Counted from the first letter of the stretch, positions 32,205-46,500 are shown. The stretch: DNA of 64,000 nt from Puffinus mauretanicus (GCA_023333565.1 JAJKFH010002376.1:124001-188000); one strand, 5' to 3'. Notes: generated by a model from the letters alone, not told the origin. Program-made: numbers and translations.

Positions 32205-33540
32205 ATATGTTTACATGTATTTCTAGTATAGATAATATTTATGATTTATTTTTAGAAGTCTGAAAAGATTTAGTTGAAAGAGTTCTGTAATAGGAACTGA
32301 CAACTCAAACACAGGTTATAAAAATTAAAATCTTCAGGTGATTTTGGAGGTAGAAAAGAACAGAAGACACAGATTGAAGGAAAAAGAAAGAAAAAAGAAG
32401 GAAGGGGAACACTTGACAGGACTTTACTGTGTCCACCTTTAAATAAGCTGTAGTACAGTACACGGTTCTATCAATTCATGATTACTCCATTGTTGAAGAG
32501 GTTTTAGAGTAATGTACCAAATCTTGTGCTATTGGTGCATTTTTATATACCTAAGATTTTCATAAATAATATTTTGGCAATCTTTAAATTTTAAAATATG
32601 CACTTTCCTGTAGAAAACCTCATGGTTTCCATCCATAAATGCTGACTTGATTTCAAATATGTGAGATCTGAAAGATTACAAAACTAAGCTAAGATAGCTT
32701 TTCAGGTGTTTTATGCATCAAAATACTACAATTTTGAGATTAGGAATGGATGAGTGCTCCACTGTGAAGTCTCTTTCTCAAATGACGTTAAGCCAACTAA
32801 TTTTTAGATCACAGGACCATAGAAGAGTATTGTTTGAAATCATGAATCCTTATTTTCAGGTATATAAATGCAGCTGTGCTCTCCTATCTCAAGCCTAAGC
32901 AAAGGCAGCATATTATTGACACCCCAGAACAATCTGACAGCTGTTTTTTAAATAATAAACAATACCATCACTTATGAATGTTCCAGATATACTCCAGATA
33001 TTCTCTGGAACAGCAGTTTATTTAACTTATTTTGTGCTTTTTCTATGCAGATGGCTCATTTTATTTTATTATAAATATATTCATTTATTGCAACATTTCT
33101 CAGATTATTTATTTACTAGGTAATTATTAATTAAATATTACATTAAATTAATTCAACTAAAATATTTATTCACTTATTTATTTAAACATTATTTATAGTT
33201 ATTAGTTGAATATAGTTATAGTCAATCATTTTAAATATAATAACTGAGCTTCATGAAAGGCTTTAGGAGTAACAGAGAGTGGGTAGTACAGCAACAACTT
33301 CTACCCAACTTCTAGCAGAGCAGGAAGCCTCTCCCATGTACATACACCATGTCTGCCATGTGGTTTTACTGTTCTATGCAGGGAGCCTGTATTTTCCACA
33401 ATGTCATGCCCCATGTGTTTTCATGCTGACCTATAATTGCCTGGCAGGACCAACCACCCCTACCAGCATGCCCAGAAGGACATCAGAAAAGAACACATTC
33501 TTTTATAAGAGCTAATGAAATGAATTATTGACGTTTAAAT
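32205..33540. other. AT-rich intergenic DNA
   Basis: A strongly AT-rich patch of ATTTATT words occupies 33055-33240. No gene recognised. Confidence 0.6.
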
Positions 33541-33544
33541 GTGA

Positions 33545-35700
33545 ATAGAAAGTAATTAATCAAAAGTAAAAGACAGGTTCAGGGTCCCCCACTCTACAGG
33601 GCTGCAGAACAAGCCCTGACATATTGAGGTGGAGATGAACTTCGAGAAAGTGGAGGGGTACCAAAATGGGTGGGGGGCACAGACAAGTCAGAACATGCCC
33701 AAATGCTATGGACCCCACCTGGGGGGCCCACTGAGGAGCCCTCTGGCACAATCCCTGTCACATGTAAAGAAGACACCAGTCCTGTAAGCTGGACTGCGAG
33801 GTCCCTGCATCCAGCTGCAGCCAGACAGGATGCCCATGCAGTGTTACTGGGGCAGACTTTGGGCTTTGCATGGTGTTGCAAGACACAGGCAACACTGTCT
33901 GCAAAAATGCCAACTTCAGAAGAACATGCATATAGGGACATTAAGAAAAAGTCCCTAGGGGGTTCCCAGAAAGGCCTTTGCAAACCAGATGATGCATTTT
34001 GAGGTAAGTGTCACACAAGTGGGCTGAGGGGGGGACTCCCTTTGCCCCTGGTTTTGGGGTATCTTTCAGGACCTATGAGACCATTGTGGGGTGTAGGCTG
34101 GTGCTATATGTGTTTCCTTACCCTTAGGGCAATGTCACAAAGAAGAGGCAGAAGATCAAGCACGCAGTCAAGACCATCCTGGTAGACAATGATTACTGCA
34201 AAAGCAAAAGGACACAGGCTTTGGGACCCAGACCACAGCCCCATTCTCTTAGAGATCACAGATACCATAGAAAGACCAAGCAGACCAGTAAGGGCAATGG
34301 AAGTGTTGCAGAGCTGAAAGACCATGATTATTTGCAGGCACAGAGGAGTGGTAGCTTGTGGGGCTGTTAGTTCTGAGGCCTTGGCTTATAGGCTAACAAA
34401 ACAGAAAAAAACTTTTACAACAAAGACTGCTAATTAGGAAAGCTAAATGAATGTTTCATCACCGCAAGCATCTTGTTAGCAAGGGGCCAAGGGGACCAGA
34501 AGGTTCCTTAAATGTAAACTGCTTTTCTGAACCTGGTAGGCCAGTGAACATATCTCCTACTAGTGTAGAAGATGACACCCTGGAAAGGAGTCCTGCTACT
34601 GCAGCCCCTTGCAGAGCTGGGAAACTGTTGAAATGTTGACTGTTGAGTGCAATGAGGCTGTTCCCCTCATTGTGTGGCAGGGACACTTGCTGCACTTCCG
34701 AGTCCTGAGGGTTCATTTGAATGCCCAATTTTACCCCCACTCTCAATGTAGCAGGGGTGGTGGAAGAGGTGGCAGACCACCCCAAGGCTTCCATGGAGCA
34801 TGTTCAGCAGCAAGAATGGCCAATCCAGCGATTTGGGGCTAGGCAATACGTAAAGAACACAGATTTCTTAATTCAGATCAGGTATCACTGCATGAAGCTT
34901 ATGACACATTTGTTTGGGGTGCAGAGCAAATTTTTGTTCATTTACACCAGCTGTTTGAACTTGGTGATTACAGTCAGCTCCATCTTGAAGCTGTCAGCAT
35001 GCATGACTCTCTATATTCCCTCACTATTAATTTAAACAATATGCACACTGCAAAATTTTTAGACTGGGTCAGTAGTCTCCTATAAAATAAAGGAAAGTTG
35101 TGTTTTGATCAGTTTCTGCCTAGCTATCATTATTGTAAAAGCTGTTGGGGATGGGGTGCACAGAATCCTGCAGCCTGTCCCCCATTTCAAAATTATAGAC
35201 AAAAAGCAGTGCTATTTAATTGATCTAAATAACAGCAACAATAACCTCTGTTTTTTTCTGGCAGTAACACAGAGCTTACAGCAGTGAGGGATCTTACAAA
35301 TGCAGAATTGTTAAACAGAGCAAAAGAGCTACATGACCAACGGAGGTGATCTTTGCACAGGAACGTCATGCTTTGTGACATCCCCTTGTTTGAGAATCTG
35401 CTACATGTTAACATACGCAACATCCTCATATTTGAGAGGAAAAGGGGTTGGGGGACTTTTGAGCAAAAAAGCAGTCTTAGACATTTTATACGATGAACAT
35501 TATTATGGTGTTAAGAATGTCAGGAAGGTATTTGGGTTGAGAAGCTTTTGTGAGCTCATCATGTCGTATAACCGCGGCTGTCGTCGTAAATACTGTTGCC
35601 GCTCTGCTTATCTCATGACTACGCAGTTAACGTGGGGACGTGGATAAGGTGCCCCAGTTGCAGGCTGTTGTGCAGGTCTGGGGAATGTTTACAGAGGCAC
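33545..35700. other. Unassigned block richer in G+C than its flanks
   Basis: This block stands out from the AT-rich neighbourhood and holds several medium frames. One plus-strand frame (34451-34639, resuming 34721-35035) is interrupted by only a few stops over about 580 bp. Another encodes KKRQKIKHAVKT-like basic sequence near 34130. A short Arg/Cys-rich string (CRRKYCCRS) lies near 35575. I recognise no family, no terminal repeats and no poly(A) tail. It may be a decayed insertion, an untranslated or processed transcript, or ordinary DNA of different composition. Confidence 0.3.
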
Positions 35701-37326
35701 AAGATCCTGACTATTAAAAACCAAATTGTTTGTTTATGATTTCCTGTGAAAAGTGTAAGGCCTATGTAGAAAAATTCACAAATGTAAAGGCTAGAAATGC
35801 AGAATATGCTATGAACAGATCTGTAACATAAACCAGCACCTGTGTTTCATGCCTGTGAATGAAAATCCAGAAGAAGGGCAGGGCTATACCATCTATGGCA
35901 TGGAATGTATGTAGGAAACCAGAACACATATCCCAAAGTTTTGGACAGTTGAAACTAACTGTCCACAACCAATCCACTTGACAAGCCTAACAGGACATGG
36001 AAGCAATCCAGTTTATCCTAGCTGGCTTTTGAGTCAGATCAGTCCCTCTCGCTTTTCTGTTTAGCAGTATAGGAATAAGCATTGGTAATCCAAAAATAGA
36101 AGCATCCTATATATGTAGGCACTTCTGAAAAACTTAGAGGGGGAAGATTTGGCACCTGTAAATCCCCCATTCCAATAATGAAGATTTTATATAACAAAAG
36201 CCTAGTAGATAATCACTCTGGAGAGGATTTTGATAAACTGCTCAGTCTTGCTTAATTCTTCTCTATCTGAATGCATACACAATTTTAATATTCACAGCAG
36301 TACATTTAAGTAAGATACTTACATGTATTCTTCCATACCCTTTTGTTTTTCACATCATTGTATTTCTGTACACACTTTTTGCATGATGAAATAAGAGTCA
36401 GAGAGTCGTTTGTTATTTGTTCGAAGACTGCACAGGAAGCCTTTAGGAGACGGGGGAATATGGGAATTCCAGGGTTATAAGAAGAGACCCTAGTCAGTTC
36501 TAAAAACTTAAGAAAATCCATATCTATATCTACCTAATCTAGGCACTTGAAGTACATTTTTGCTTTAAACAATTGAGATTGGGTCTGAAGTGTTTAAACT
36601 AAAAGATTATAAAATTTTATTGGATCAAATATATTACATAATCTATTTTATCTTTTTTATTTATTACTTTATATTTGATTTAAATTATGCCACAAGAAGA
36701 GATGGTCAATATCAAGCTGTGATGCTCACAGTGTTTTTCCATTCTGTCTCTCTTTTTCTTTTTTCTTTCTTTTTTTTTTCCCCACAAGACTTTGCAATTG
36801 CTATCAAAACTTTATTTTTTATTCATTTTGTTGCAATACAGCCAATAAATACTTGGTGGAAAAAGGATACTATTGACTTTTTTTCATTTAGTTAACTCCT
36901 GTTAAATCCGATGAGATAAAAAAGAACATAAATGCAAACATTTCCCCGCTGTCAATCATTTCAGTGATCATAAAGATCTTACTTGAAGCTGTACCGAAGA
37001 ATTCTGATACCTTGAGGGAGTGCATGATGTAACATGGATCTAATTTCCATAAAATGTTTACCCAGAACATTATCAGTCCAAAAGGCTATCTATTACCTAA
37101 AAGGGAACTTATACTATCAAAATATATTTTCAAATAAATATTTCCTAACTCAAAAGAAAGGAAGCAGCAATTAATTTAAGAAGTGAGTTAGTTTTACAAT
37201 GCTATGTTCAATCCTAATAGGAGCGTTAGTACTAGTGACATCTCATTCCCTGAACATGTGCTTATTGAGTGAAGGTGCCCAGTTCAGTTATTTATACATT
37301 GGTGTCTTGTGCCATTTGTAATGTCC

Positions 37327-37385
37327 TTGCTCAGCTTCCAGGTGCTCAGCTTCCAGGTGCTGCTCAGCTTCCAGGTGCTGCTCCA
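37327..37385. repeat. Minisatellite, unit GCTCAGCTTCCAGGT
   Basis: Three copies of the 15-bp core are seen, the third preceded by an extra GCT, followed by GCTGCTCC. On the minus strand the array reads HLEAEQ-like repeats in a short accidental frame. Confidence 0.85.
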
Positions 37386-37851
37386 AAATAAACATAGGTC
37401 TCTCAGATCTTGTGTCATATCTACCAATGTCACACAGATGTCTTAGATAGCCCTTGATCTCCCATGGCACTAAATACCTATGCTTGTGTCACTAAATTGT
37501 TTCACCTTAGACAATACAGTCAATGGAGTCTAGAAGGCTATTCAGCCTGAATTCAGATATGTGTGTAATTTAGAGTATGTGTGGTAAATACCATTCTAAA
37601 CTCCACTAATTGCCTTAACTAGATCTCCACCGACATGTAATATTGGAGGTTAGACACCTAACTTATACAAGGACATTGGCATAATAGAAACCTAACCTTA
37701 GATATCTGCGTCTAAAGTTGACTCTCACCTGAGAATCCAAACTATTCTAAGTGCAAAGGGCAAGGTGGGGCAGTGAACTCAGATCAAACAGAGATTGTGC
37801 CAGAAATCTAGAAGCCAAGTAGCTCTGTAAAATGTATTAGGATCTTGGACC

Positions 37852-37874
37852 AAAAAAAAAAAAAAAAAAAAAAA
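37852..37874. repeat. Poly-A tract (23 A)
   Basis: Uninterrupted A23, followed by GATAGA. No retroposed body recognised. Confidence 0.9.
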
Positions 37875-39279
37875 GATAGACAAGGAAAGATCAGTAACCC
37901 AGATTAACAAGGCAGGAGCAGGGAAGGAAATGCAATGTAACATAGACAATTGGAATATTTTAAGCCTAATGACATTCTAAGAATAAATGGCAGAGGTAAT
38001 TTACTCATACACTTGTAGTGTCTTAATGCTAAGAAATGACACTGGTGAAATTTCTCTTTTATTCTTGTTTTTCCTTGTTTCTTCTAAAAAAAAAAAATAC
38101 TGTTGACCCCTCTAGTTCATATTACCCCTCATTGCTTACTATTCTAATGAGATGTAAGAACTTAGAAGAAAAGTAAATGTTGTCATCAGTTATAGATGTG
38201 ATTAATTAAAATACTAAATGAATACTGAATACAGTAAATGTTAAATTAATATTGAAGTATTTAAAGCAATGGTTTTTTAAAACAAAATCAGTTATTTGAG
38301 GATAAAGGTCTTTGTTTTAAAAATGCTGCTAAATACTTCAGTCAAAAGTGATCATCATAGATTTTTGAAAGTATTTTTAAAGGAAAGATATTGCCATATA
38401 TATATTGAATTTTGAAATATGTTCTACTAGCAGGCTGATAATATTCTTACTTTTTATAAATGTTTTGAAAAATGAAGGTCTAATCTTTCCTTTTCCATCT
38501 CAGATATCAGTGAAGCTGCAAAGAAAATAAGATTAGCTTTCTAAGAAAATTATTGGAAGCATTCCTTTCTCATTCTCAGTCTGCTTTTGACAGATGACCA
38601 AAACTCCAAGCCATCTTAAACCATACTATCTACTTTCACGTTACCGCTTGTTTATTTAGTACATATCTGTTCTTCTGCCTGTTTTCAGAAGCTTTGCTTT
38701 TTTGCTGTTCATACCATCAGACCTTCTTATGCTTGTTATTTGCAAGAATATTTGCTATATCTGCTACTTTCCTACATGGTTGCCTTTTGCATACTGTTTT
38801 GATCAGCAATTATTAGAGAGGATATGAGAGTAAGGTACCACTTAGAGAAATTAATAACTTCAAAAAGTCATCATCCACTTTATACAATTTCTAAAGAAGC
38901 AAAAGTATTTTCATTGTGTAAAGGAAATGACTTGAAAGTTGTTTTCACTACCACAAGGGTTTTTTCTCCTGTTTTGAACCTTATCCTGTTTTTCTTCTGT
39001 CACTTCTATTTGCTGGATTAAAAAGAGTGGAAGAGTACTGATTGGAAACTTCATTCTGTCCTTTACCAGAAATCACAATCTCTCACAGTGCTGTCTACAG
39101 CTGTAAGCCGTCAGATCCTGCTGTGTCTGTGGTTTTCTTATTTACTCTACATATTGCAAATTATCTCTCCCTGAGAAAATAGCTCCTCTAATCAGAATGA
39201 CCAACTTACATCAAACCTCTGTTCTTGCTCTCTTTCCTTTTAAAACTAATCTACTTATTTAAGTGCACTGAAGTATGGT

Positions 39280-40166
39280 TGTATTGGGTGTAGGTGGCAA
39301 GGTTTTGGTAACAGGGTGGGTGGGCTGCAGGGGCGGCCTTTGTGAAGGGAGGCCGGGGCTGCCCTGTGCTGGACACATCTGGTTCCAGCCAGCTCCAACA
39401 GACCCGCTGCAGGGCATGGCTAAGCCCCTCAGCCACATGTGTGGCTCGGAAAACATATTTAGGAACAGGCAAAACATTGCACAAGCAGCAAGGCATGAAG
39501 AAAAAAAAGTGTGAGAAGCAACCCTGTGAACATCAGGGTCAGAGAAGAAGGAGGGGGAGGAAGTGCTCCAGGTGCTGCAGCAGAGATTCCCCTGCAGCCC
39601 ATGGAGAGGACCATGGTGGAGCAGGTGGATATTTCCTAAAGGAAGCTGCAGCCCGTGGAGAGCCCATGAAGGAGCAAGTTCTCCCGCCAGGAGCTGTAGC
39701 CAATGGAGGCTTGTTATTCAGGTTTGTCCTGCAGAACTGCAGCCTGTGGAAAGGACCCTACACTGGAGCAGGGGAAAAGTGAGAAGGAAGGAGTGGCAAA
39801 AAGGAATAGTTATGAACTGACAACAACCCCCCATTCCTGTCTCCTCTGTGCCTCTCAGGGCAGGGGAGGTAGAGGTGAAGGACTTGGGAATGAAGGAGTA
39901 AAGTTGAGCCCAGCAAAAAATGTTGGGGGTAGGGAAAGCTGTTTTAGTTTCTGTCTTTATCTCTCACTATCCAACTCTATTTTAATTGGCAATAAATTAA
40001 ATTATTCTTTTCCAAGTCAAGTCTGTTTTACACCGGAGGGTAATTGGTAAGTGATTTCACTGTCTTTATCTTGACTCGCAAGCTTTTTCATCTTATTTTC
40101 TCCTCCTGTTGAGTGAGAGAGCAGCTGGATGGGGATCTGGTAACCAGACAAGATCAACCTACCAGA
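39280..40166 (+). mobile_element. Solo LTR, same family as the outer LTR at 30.5 kb
   Basis: It starts TGTATTGGGTGTAGGTGGC and follows the 30.5-kb LTR through the GGTTTTGGTA segment, the ACATATTTAGGA TATA-like site (about 39453), the CTGCAGCCC-x-GGAGCAGG repeats and the poly(A) signal AATAAA (39991-39996). It ends CCTACCAGA near 40166. The tandem array is shorter than in the other copy. No matching 5-bp duplication was found (ATGGT on the left, AAAAG on the right), so the end may be altered. Confidence 0.85.
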
Positions 40167-40284
40167 AAAAGTGTGTGTGAACAATAACAAAAAATTGTCA
40201 GAAATAGCATGACAAGTTAGCATTCTTAAACAGTTATAGTCTTGAAAAACTTGCATTTGGCATTTGTCTTCCCAAGTAACTGAT

Positions 40285-40530
40285 ATGCATGATGGAGCCC
40301 TCTTTCCTGGAGATGGTTGAACACCTGCCTGTGGATGGGAAGCAATGAATGAATTCCTTGTTTTGCTTTGCTTGCGTGCGCGGCTTTTGCTTTCCCTATT
40401 AAACTGTCTTTATCTCAACCCATGAGTTTTCTCACTTTTACCCTTCCAATTCTCTTCCCCATCCCACCCCGAGGGGAGTGATCCAGCGGCTCTTTGAGGC
40501 TTAGCTGCCTGCCAGGGTTAAACCACAACA
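40285..40530 (+). mobile_element. 3' LTR fragment related to the solo LTR at 30872-31448
   Basis: It ends in TTAAACCACAACA, the same end as the minus-strand LTR at 30.9 kb. Shared landmarks are CTATTAAACTGTCTTTATCTC, ATTCTCTTCCCCATCCCAC and CCAGCGGCT. ATTAAA serves as the poly(A) signal. The 5' half is missing or too diverged to see. Confidence 0.8.
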
Positions 40531-43500
40531 ATTTCACATATCAATTAATGATAAATTTTCAAAATGCTTATCACCAGTATATATTTATTTTTGAACAAAA
40601 GAGATAGTATTCATGTTGCTACCTTAAAAGATCTAGTAATTTACTGTCTTAGTCATCATCTAGGTTCCTTTTATAATTTATGAAAGGAAACCGTCATCGT
40701 CCTGTGGCAATTTGTGCTTCCTAAAGCGTTAGATAATTTATCTTCCTCATGTACCTCTTTTCTCCCTTTAAGTATAATGGGAATCTGGATAACTAATTTA
40801 AATGTAACTGCTCAATGTGAAAAGTTATATGAAATCAAACAATACAATATGCTACATACATTAATTTTGGGAAGGAAAGGGAAGGGACAGGCTACATCCA
40901 AAGACTGAGGTGCTACAGGTATAAACATGGTGGGCTTATTTTTGCAGTTACTCTACAACTGAAAGATGAAATCACATTTCTAAACTACCGAGTGCATGAA
41001 AAGAACTGTGCATTTCTAGTTGGGATTTCCACAGTGCACTTTACAAAAAGACAGCTGGATATAAGCAGATACTGGGATCCGATATTTCCCACTCAAGCAG
41101 AAGTAGGAATCAAACCTCTGTCTACTTTCAGATGAGTTCTTTGACTCGTCAACAAGAAGATAAAAAGAAACTACATTTAACGCAGCAGTATTTTGTCCAA
41201 AGCTCTGTTTGGTAAGCACATTCTTAGAATGCCTGCCAGATTAAGTGCATAATATCCATAAAGAAATGTCTCGTTTCTGAACACATTTGAGGCTTTACTC
41301 TTTTTCCAGAATTCTTTGCTTTTTGGTATGTGAAGTAAAAGAACATTTAGATGCCTGAGAAACATAAAAATCAAAACCGTAGGTGTCTGCAGAATACCAA
41401 GATTTTGAGACTAGGTAATGATTGTACGTTCTGATAGCTGTTTTCAGGACTGTCTCTTAGGTGTGGATACCTGCAATTCCATTTTAATGTCTTCTAGTGA
41501 GGCACATAAAATTTTCCAAAGAGACATAAAGGAATGCATTACATACTCAATTCAGAGAATACAAATACTAATGCAAAACAATTTATTTGGAATTTTGCTC
41601 TCCTTTTGTACACTTTTCCCTTTCATTTAGTTTTGTGATGCATTATTTTTCTGTAGCTGAATATTGCACAATTAATACTAAGTCCTTAGACCCACAGGCA
41701 TGCTACCCCATGTTCATGAAATACCCCTGGAAGAAATTGCATTCTAAACAAAATTTCTATTTTTTAGTCAAAGTATTGCTGAGTCAGAAGGAATTAGGAT
41801 TTCCTTTTCCTTTTTTTTTTTTTTAAATAGTCTCAGAGGAATTAATCTTCTTTGGATTTCCTGTTAGGTTTAGTTTTTCATCTTAGTATTCTGAACATTT
41901 ATCACAGACTAACCATGATTTCCCTATGTGCAGTTATTCTTCTTTTCCAGGAAAAGTCATGACTATTTCCAGAATTTGTATCAAGTCTTTTTCTTTATGA
42001 AGACAGAGACCAATAATATTTTTTAAAAATTTTATTAATATCTGCTGATTTTGGAATAAATAACCTTGTATGTGATGACAAACCTAATGCTGTTACAACT
42101 GCAATTTATTTAGAACGTTTTAATTATTAGATTTTATCTTAATCACTTTTTCCTGTCATCTGTGTATACATATGGTAATAAAGTGAAAAAAATATTTCAA
42201 GTATACTGTTGTATCCATTAGTCTATACCTCATTAGATTTTTCTGCAAATATATTTGGTTTTGCATACATAAAAGAGACACAAGTATAAACATAAGCATA
42301 TACATAAGCATATACATATGTATACAGGTAGATAGATATATATACATAATATATAAATATATCTTCCCAATTACACTTTCCATCATTACATCACTTCCTC
42401 ATCCTTTACTTCCTAAGATTCATTTGCTTTATGGCACAGTAATACGTCACCTGTTAAACATATTTTCTTGACATTGGACCAATATTACGCTTTGTTTTAC
42501 ATAACATTTAAATCTCTAAATTTCAGTTAAAAAATAGTTACCTGTACAAGTCTGAATGTTATTTTATTCTGTTTTTCAGCATTGCCTAGCAATTCATTAC
42601 CCTAAAATCCCCAAATTTATTCTGTAGATTATTCTGGGAAGAAAATGTCTTAACTGTCCTCTTTGGTGAGTTCATTCTTTTATTACATTTACATTTCATA
42701 TAAAATAGTTCTTCTTAGCCATAGTTCTCTGTAGTCTTCTCTATATTTAAAGTTATAAATTATTTCCCACAGTAATAAATTATTTCATACAGTGATCACA
42801 CTCTGCTAATTTTTTTTAACGTATCTCAAACCCATTCAGCCTTTTTCTCCCCAATATTTCACAATTAAATTATATCATCCATTACAAAAAAAAAAAAAAA
42901 GGTCAACTTATGGGATGAAAGAAAAATCTTTTTTTTTCCTTTTTTTTACTTGCATGCCCGTGATGGAATCCAGAAGATTTTATATAACATTTACTTAAAC
43001 AAATTTTAAATGTATTTACATTACGTGGTTCTACTGATAGCCATTTCATTAACTACATTCATGCTCAAAGTCTGGAAGCAGGGGCAGTACTTTCCTTAGC
43101 ATATGTGTCCTGTTTATTCTCCTACTTTTAGTGCTGTCAAGCAGAAATCTGACTAGGATTTTTATGTTTATTTTCTTCTGGCAGCTTAGAAGTTTCTGTT
43201 GAATACCACTTTGATTAGCATGTGTTTTTAACTAATTACTGATTTTTTAGTTTTTTTTTTTTTTAATAAGCATAGCTTTATTTTGTCTTTTCCAATTTTT
43301 TTTCCATTCATGTATTGGTTTACTTCAGCAGCTTGTTTTCACATTTTAATCCGTTTTACATAAATATTAGGTTTCACTTCATCTTTTTCTTCACTGTGTG
43401 AAACTTTCTGTTACTTGTTTGTCCTGTTAGCAAACTCTCAGTTTCAATGTAGTTTTTTAAAATTACCAACTTTCCCATAAACATCTTGTCTGGAAGAGGT

Positions 43501-46500
43501 ACAGAATTGCCCATGAGATGGGATACATAATTTTTCATTCAACTTCTTAGTTTTGCACTGACCATCTGTACATGTTTTCATATAAACTGATACACAGATT
43601 AGATTGCATTTGACAAAATGTAGGTATCTACAGTTGTAGTTGTCTAAAATTAGGTAAAATGAATTTCACCAAGGTCGTCTTCTGACACCAGTTTGCTTCC
43701 CTTTCCATTCTTACCTGCAGAGCTTTCACTTTTACTTACTGCCTCAAAGTCCTCAATTTGCCATGAAAAGTCTGTGGGAACAGTACTACCCTTTATAATA
43801 CCCACTTACATAGCTTTTAAAACAGAAAAGCCCTTCTGTTTTTTTTTTTTTTTTTCTTTCTTCCTTTTGAGAGTAAAGGGGTTTGGGTTTTTTTTGGGGG
43901 GTGGGGAGTGCCGAATAGTCTTTCACAAAATAATTGCATTCAGAAATAAACCAGACATATTCTCTCATTTCTCTGAAAGATACTTTGACAAGTATGTATA
44001 ACAGAGAAATTTTGTTTTTGACACAAACTGGTTATGGCATGTATGAGACCCACTTCAAATGTTTAGGATACTTTTTAACAGTCAGTCACATTTAGAACTG
44101 AAACAAAAATTACTTCCTTTTCTACCAATGAACAATTGTTCATGCAGAAATAAAGATAATGAGCCATATGAAAAGAAAATACAAACTAGGCACAGAGTGG
44201 GCTCAAGGACACCCACTTCTTCACAGGTTATCAGCGATACAGACTGTCTTCAGGATTCTCGGATAATCTGTGGATGAAAGTGGTTTAGAGGCAAGCTTCT
44301 ATTAATTTAAATGTAGAGATTTTTTTTCTGTTAGAAAGTAGCCAAAATGTAACAGATCCATGAGTTACTTTCTCCAAACTATCTTTGTCCTTGATTGAAC
44401 ATGAAGGGATTACCCATCTGTTTGTGTTTTCGTTAGTAATTTGGTTTGAAGTATTGAAAGTTTTTGAGTGTATCCTGATTCTTTCCACTTATTCCTTGTT
44501 TGTTCAGTCCTCAGAGTGGATTTGCCAGGTATGAACTGGATTCCTTTTGGAACAATTTAACCAACACTTCCATTCTCAAAGCTCTCCAAGTGCACTTCAG
44601 TGTCAAATTAAAACATTATGTTCTGAGTTGGTGTGTGGGATGCACCACTACAAATGTCTCCAGAGAGAGTCTAGCAGGCTCGGCACAAAAGTTACCATCC
44701 AGAGTTCCTGCAGCATTTGAAATGATAACCAAGCAAGAGGAAGGCACCGATGTTGTGTGCACCTTCATGTTTGGTGGACTTCTTATGACATTTTTCCTTT
44801 TTGGAGATCCCACGCGGGACTGTGGAACCACTTTGGATTTAGAAAGCAGGAGTGTCTAGGAGGACAGCATTTAGGATGTGAAACCACCTCCCTTCCTGAG
44901 TTTAGCAGACAGAATACAGACAGATGTAAGAGACAGAGGTAGTGATAGAGATAACAGAAACAGAGAAAAAGGTAACAATGGAGATGGAGATGGAGATGGA
45001 CATTGAAATGGAGGTGGAGACAGACGGGTAGATACTTTCTAGTCAGTGGAGTTCTCAGTAGGTGAATACCTCGTGCTTTTTGGAAGGCAAATTCGGAGCT
45101 TTTTCTTAATGCAGGTGGCAAAAGCGAGATATGAAGTGGATTCAAACACTGACATACAAACACTACAGACTGCTCCTGCTATGTTTTACCCGCTACCAGT
45201 TGGTGCACATCCCACTAACAAACAAAAAGACCTGTCTCTGGAAATCTGAGGAGTACTGAAAAAGAGGCTGGCTTTTGGTAACAGAACAGCGCATTGTGTC
45301 CTCACAAAGCCTTAAGGACTAACAAGTTTCTTTCTTCCTCTTCTACAGGTATCCTTAATAAACAGGGGACTGCAAAGTTACTCTCCTGCCACCTCATGCT
45401 TGTATTGCTGCAAGCAAGAGGCAGACTATATACCATCCTACAGGGCCTTCCCTGGCACCTCAGTGCTAAGCCACTGTTTTGGAGAGAAGAGGAGAAGACC
45501 ATGAACGCTATGATAGAAATGTGTCTCCAGGATACTCAGCATGGCTGATCTACAAGATACCAGGCAGAAATCCTCTGTCTCCCCAGACCCACTTATCCAT
45601 GTTCCCAGGCAGCCATTTTCTGGAGGCTATCCAATGCTCCAACATCTGCTTCCTAACCATTTTCAAGTTTTCATCCTCTGAGCTACAGTCACTCCTCTCA
45701 CAACCCTTATAAAGCTTCCCTCTCTCTCCAACCTATACCTTAACAATTATTTGCAAAGCAACAAGCAGGCAATTTCCTTCTTCTCTCCCCCTCACATCCC
45801 AAAAACTAAGAACACCCTCCCCTGCCTTGGATTCTCTGACATCTACATTCTTTTTACTATACTCTAGGCAAGGTCTGCAAAGGCAGTAGACATGCTTCAG
45901 AAAAAAGGAAATCACAGCCAAAACCGCCAGTCAAAACCTTCAACTAATACACAAAAAATGTCAAAAGAATGTAAAGGGACATGCTTCCTAACAGTTCCAG
46001 TTAATACTTTTCAATTCTTCAGTGATGGGAAATTGTAGATAATAAATCTTTCTTCTCAGCATCTTTTGAGGTCTTTAAGATGTCTATCATATATCCCTCA
46101 GGCATTTCTTTCCCAGGTTGAAGGATTGTAATCAGTGTGTGATCAGTAAACCACTCCATGTTTTCAATAATTCTTATTACTATTCCTTACAGTTCTTACT
46201 GTTCTGTCTTTATTGTAAGATACAGTGAACAGAGCATTCAGTTCTGTAATAACTTGTAAGTTTGATTTAGCACTTTGGGCCTCTAAAGTAATTTTTTTCT
46301 CCCTTTGAAAATGAATTTTATCTGCTGTTTTATTTCAGAATGACTTAGAATTGTACCATTCTTCCAAAAGTTTTCAGGATTACATTTGGGCTTGATTATC
46401 CAGAATTTTAAAATTTTATTACCTCATTATTCCTTCCTCCCTCAAGAAATTCAAATCTATATGCTTCCCTCATTATGAAGAAAAGCATTCTATCTTTTTG

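Larger units (their letters stand above)
35701..39274. other. AT-rich intergenic DNA with a minisatellite and a poly-A tract
   Basis: Contains the 15-18-bp minisatellite at 37327-37385 and an A23 tract (37852-37874). No gene recognised. Confidence 0.6.

Noticed and set aside
37327..37385. CRISPR-like array
   Set aside because: The repeats are directly adjacent without unique spacers, in vertebrate DNA.
37288..37470. Small protein with HLEAEQ repeats
   Set aside because: It is the minus-strand translation of a 15-18-bp minisatellite.
44783..45163. Frame with HLHLHLH pattern
   Set aside because: Produced by the GGAGAT hexamer repeat.
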